Source: an uncultured Prevotella sp. (GTDB lineage Bacteria; Bacteroidota; Bacteroidia; Bacteroidales; Bacteroidaceae). Taken from it: a stretch of DNA of 8,589 nucleotides. Both the position numbers and the translations under genes were made by a program. Below the pieces are notes generated by a model, which saw only the letters and a program-made list of their open reading frames with translations, did not search any database and was not told where the DNA came from. Where the stretch lies: NCBI GenBank assembly GCA_946625715.1, contig CAMOTK010000078.1:1-8589 (forward strand), in the 5' to 3' direction. This document shows positions 6,950-8,589 of this stretch, piece after piece (position 1 is the stretch's first letter; every line of letters begins with the position of its first letter).

Positions 6950-6977
6950 CGTAAAAATTTCGGATTGGCCTAATTTT
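6930..6977 (-). terminator. inverted repeat after corA, possible terminator
   Basis: AAAATTAGGCC (6930-6940) and GGCCTAATTTT (6967-6977) form a perfect 11-bp stem, extendable by CAC/GTG past a one-base bulge, with a 26-nt loop. It begins 37 nt past the corA stop and on the minus strand is followed by GTGTTT, only a weak U tract. It overlaps the candidate promoter of the next operon, so it could equally be an operator. Confidence 0.4.
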
Positions 6978-7013
6978 TGTGCGTTTTTTTTGTTGTTTGG
7001 GTGGTTTTTGGCT

Positions 7014-7940
7014 TTAAACCAGCCGTTTGTGGCGGAAGAAAAGCCATGCTGCCGCGCTCACACCTACCGACAGGAAAAGGGCCATGATGAAGCCCCAGGG
7101 CTTCGACTCCATGCCGTTGATGAGGTTCATGCCAAAGAGTGAGGCAATGAGTGTGGGGAACATCATGATAATGGTGACGCTGGTGAGCGTACGCATCACG
7201 GTGTTCATGTTGTTGTTGATGATGCTTGAGTAGGTGTCCATGGTCGACTCCAGAATGTCGGAGTAGATGGCGGTGGTTTCGCGGGCCTGTGTCATCTCGA
7301 TGTTCACGTCCTCAATCAGGTCGGCATCGAGCTCGTCAATCTGCAGTTTGAACTTCAGTTTCGAGAGTAGCGTCTCGTTGCCGCGGATAGAGGTCTGGAA
7401 GTAGGTGAGCGAGTCTTGCAGGCGCGACAGACCGATGAGGCTCTCGTTGTTCACTTCGCGGTCCAGGTTGCGCTTGGCCTTGTCGATGAGCGAGTTGATT
7501 TGCTTCAGTCGTTTCAGATACCACACGGCCGAAGAGAGGAAGAGTCGGAAAATCATGTCGACATAGTCGGTGAAACCTTCGCCGCGCTTCTGCTGGAAGG
7601 AGACAAAGTCAATCATCATGTTTGTCTCGTAGTAGCACACGGTGATGGTGACGTCGCGTTTGTGGATGATGCCTAAGGGCACTGTGGTGTAGGGTGTGCG
7701 TGAACGTATCTCTTTGACATAGGGGATACGCAGGATGATGAGCATCCAGCCGTCGTCGTACTCATAGCGTGCTCGCTCGTCGGTATCGCTGATGTCGCTC
7801 ATGAAATAGTCGGGTATGTTGAACTGCTCTTCCAGCATGCGCTGGTCGTCCTCTGTGGGACAGGTCATCTGAATCCAGCAGTTAGGCTGCCACTCGTTGA
7901 GTTGGGACAGACTGCCATTAGTGTTCCAATAGGTCTTCAT
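7014..7940 (-). CDS. corA: CorA-family divalent cation transporter
   Basis: The 308-residue protein has the CorA/MIT layout: a soluble N-terminal domain, a long helical stalk (about 140-250), then two C-terminal membrane segments (about 252-270 and 283-302). The signature Gly-Met-Asn at 270-272 sits at the end of the first membrane segment, within LFGMNLINGM, and forms the selectivity filter of this pentameric Mg2+ channel family. A short basic tail (RHKRLV) follows the second segment, as usual in CorA. The length fits the family. The ATG at 7940 begins the conserved domain, with AAAGGATTAGCAAACA ahead of it giving a modest purine-rich ribosome site. It appears to be transcribed alone, from a promoter at 8121-8150, with a structured leader of about 170 nt. 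Mg2+ is the likely substrate, but Co2+, Ni2+ or Zn2+ transport is also known in the family. Confidence 0.93.
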   Translation of the reverse strand: MKTYWNTNGSLSQLNEWQPNCWIQMTCPTEDDQRMLEEQFNIPDYFMSDISDTDERARYEYDDGWMLIILRIPYVKEIRSRTPYTTVPLGIIHKRDVTITVCYYETNMMIDFVSFQQKRGEGFTDYVDMIFRLFLSSAVWYLKRLKQINSLIDKAKRNLDREVNNESLIGLSRLQDSLTYFQTSIRGNETLLSKLKFKLQIDELDADLIEDVNIEMTQARETTAIYSDILESTMDTYSSIINNNMNTVMRTLTSVTIIMMFPTLIASLFGMNLINGMESKPWGFIMALFLSVGVSAAAWLFFRHKRLV

Positions 7941-7981
7941 TGTTTGCTAATCCTTTGAATGGTTGGTTTTGCTGTTAGCTG

Positions 7982-8036
7982 CAGGCTCTTGGCTCTCAGC
8001 CAATAGCCTGTTGGCAAGGGGATTAGCAGCCTTGCC
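7982..8036 (-). promoter_or_regulatory. two adjacent hairpins in the corA leader
   Basis: In the corA 5' leader GGCAAGG (8013-8019) pairs with CCTTGCC (8030-8036) around a 10-nt loop. Two bases away, 7982-7994 pairs with 7998-8010 (CAGGCTCTTGGCT with AGCCAATAGCCTG), a 13-bp stem with one mismatch and a three-base loop. They end 42 nt before the corA start. I recognise no known riboswitch class. A regulatory leader responding to metal or translation is possible but is inference. Confidence 0.5.
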
Positions 8037-8051
8037 ACCAACTCCCTCGGC

Positions 8052-8087
8052 CTAATAATTTGAAGTTTCCGCCGGGTAATCGTCCAT
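8052..8087 (-). CDS. possible 11-codon upstream ORF in the corA leader
   Basis: ATG at 8087 opens an 11-residue frame, Met-Asp-Asp-Tyr-Pro-Ala-Glu-Thr-Ser-Asn-Tyr, ended by TAG at 8054-8052. It lies within the predicted corA transcript, just upstream of the paired hairpins, and is in the same frame as corA (147 nt upstream of its start). It may be a leader peptide or chance; there is no clear ribosome-binding site. Confidence 0.25.
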   Translation of the reverse strand: MDDYPAETSNY

Positions 8088-8120
8088 GTTGTTGAATGTT
8101 TAATGGGTTATTTTCGGCTG

Positions 8121-8150
8121 CAAAGGTAAGAAAAAAAACTGAATTGTCAA
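8121..8150 (-). promoter_or_regulatory. corA promoter (Bacteroidota type)
   Basis: On the minus strand TACCTTTG (8128-8121) exactly matches the -7 box TAnnTTTG. TTG (8150-8148) lies 19 nt upstream as a -33 element, within TTGACA. Transcription would begin near 8114, giving a leader of about 170 nt before the corA start. Confidence 0.75.
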
Positions 8151-8197
8151 GCGAAAGAGGCCGAAAAAATGACATTCTAAAAAAAAGTGGCCGAACC

Positions 8198-8228
8198 TTG
8201 GCAGTTCCGTCACTTTTTTGTACCTTTG
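8198..8228 (+). promoter_or_regulatory. nadB promoter (Bacteroidota type)
   Basis: TACCTTTG at 8221-8228 exactly matches the -7 box TAnnTTTG, with TTG at 8198-8200 placed 20 nt upstream as the -33 element. The predicted start of transcription near 8235 leaves a leader of only about 18 nt. The -7 box is identical to that of the divergent corA promoter, and the two -33 elements are 47 bp apart. Confidence 0.75.
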
Positions 8229-8252
8229 CGCCCAAGAAACTAAAACAATGCT

Positions 8253-8589
8253 ATGGTATATAAGTATGACTTCCTCATTATAGGTGCCGGCGTGGCCGGT
8301 ATGAGTTATGCCCTGAAGGTGGCAAGAGCCAAGAAAGGGCGCGTGTGTCTCATCTGTAAAACCAGCCTCGACGAGGCCAACACGTCGTTTGCACAAGGCG
8401 GTGTGGCGTCGGTCACCAACCTGGCCGTCGACAACTTTGAAAAACATATAGAAGACACGATGATTGCCGGCGACTACATCAGCGACAGGCAAGCCGTGGA
8501 GCAGGTGGTGAGAAAGGCGCCTGAGCAGATTCGCGAACTGGTGGAGTGGGGCGTCAACTTCGACAAGAAGGACGACGGCACGTTCGACC
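8253..8589 (+). CDS. nadB: L-aspartate oxidase, 5' part (runs off the window)
   Basis: The first 112 codons are present. NadB oxidises L-aspartate to iminoaspartate with FAD, the first step of de novo NAD synthesis, in partnership with quinolinate synthase NadA. The FAD-binding Rossmann motif GAGVAG is at residues 11-16 after the hydrophobic strand YDFLII, and the conserved segment TSFAQGGVASV is at 44-54. A stretch resembling the family segment HxxDTxxAGxxL follows at 65-76 (His65, Asp68, Thr69, Ala72, Gly73), then EWGVNFDK at 99-106. These match aspartate oxidases better than succinate dehydrogenase or fumarate reductase flavoproteins, although those share the fold. The start chosen is ATG at 8253. 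The ATG at 8248 is out of frame and stops after 11 codons. The gene diverges from corA and has its own promoter. Confidence 0.92.
   Translation, partial: MVYKYDFLIIGAGVAGMSYALKVARAKKGRVCLICKTSLDEANTSFAQGGVASVTNLAVDNFEKHIEDTMIAGDYISDRQAVEQVVRKAPEQIRELVEWGVNFDKKDDGTFD

Noticed and set aside
7990..8000. GGCTGAGAGCC in the corA leader as a TPP riboswitch piece
   Set aside because: Only CTGAGA matches; the other conserved TPP helices and bases are absent, and the gene is not thiamine-related.
8248..8283. An 11-codon ORF overlapping the nadB start
   Set aside because: It is five bases upstream and out of frame, with no separate ribosome site. It is probably incidental, though it could slightly lower nadB initiation.

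Overview
The window looks like chromosomal DNA from a member of the Bacteroidota, most likely Prevotellaceae. The evidence is protein-level resemblance of DnaG, QueD/QueE, CorA and NadB to that group, plus exact copies of the Bacteroidota promoter -7 element TAnnTTTG ahead of transcription units, with little Shine-Dalgarno signal at most starts. No rRNA, tRNA, transposase, phage gene or CRISPR array was seen. The taxon is inferred from memory of families, not from a search.

Layout. Positions 1-547 hold no convincing gene. They contain two strong hairpins (80-123 and 146-167) and a striking array of nine palindromic sites (consensus core TTATCGATAA) set 22-23 bp apart between 182 and 414. From 548 to 6894 five minus-strand genes are tightly packed. 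In transcription order they are a DUF349-repeat protein (614 aa), dnaG primase (TTG start), queD (GTG start), queE and a cardiolipin synthase-type phospholipase D (cls). Gaps are 8, 24, -14 and 20 nt, so they probably form one operon, driven by TAATTTTG boxes at 6929-6949. Upstream is a separate minus-strand corA (7014-7940) with a long structured leader. Beyond it, diverging to the right, lies the start of nadB (8253 to the window end). The corA and nadB promoters face away from each other and both carry the -7 box TACCTTTG.

The genes span replication priming (DnaG), the 7-deazaguanine/queuosine precursor pathway (QueD then QueE), membrane phospholipid synthesis (Cls), divalent cation transport (CorA) and de novo NAD synthesis (NadB). 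QueD and QueE catalyse consecutive steps; the other genes have no obvious functional link.

The two most unusual signals are (1) a perfect 26-bp inverted repeat (4392-4453) lying in frame inside dnaG, which adds about 21 residues just before the conserved RNA-polymerase-domain motif DRYRGR, like a palindromic element tolerated inside a gene; and (2) the phased palindrome array beyond the 3' end of cls. A third is the corA leader, with two adjacent hairpins and a short upstream ORF in the same frame as corA.
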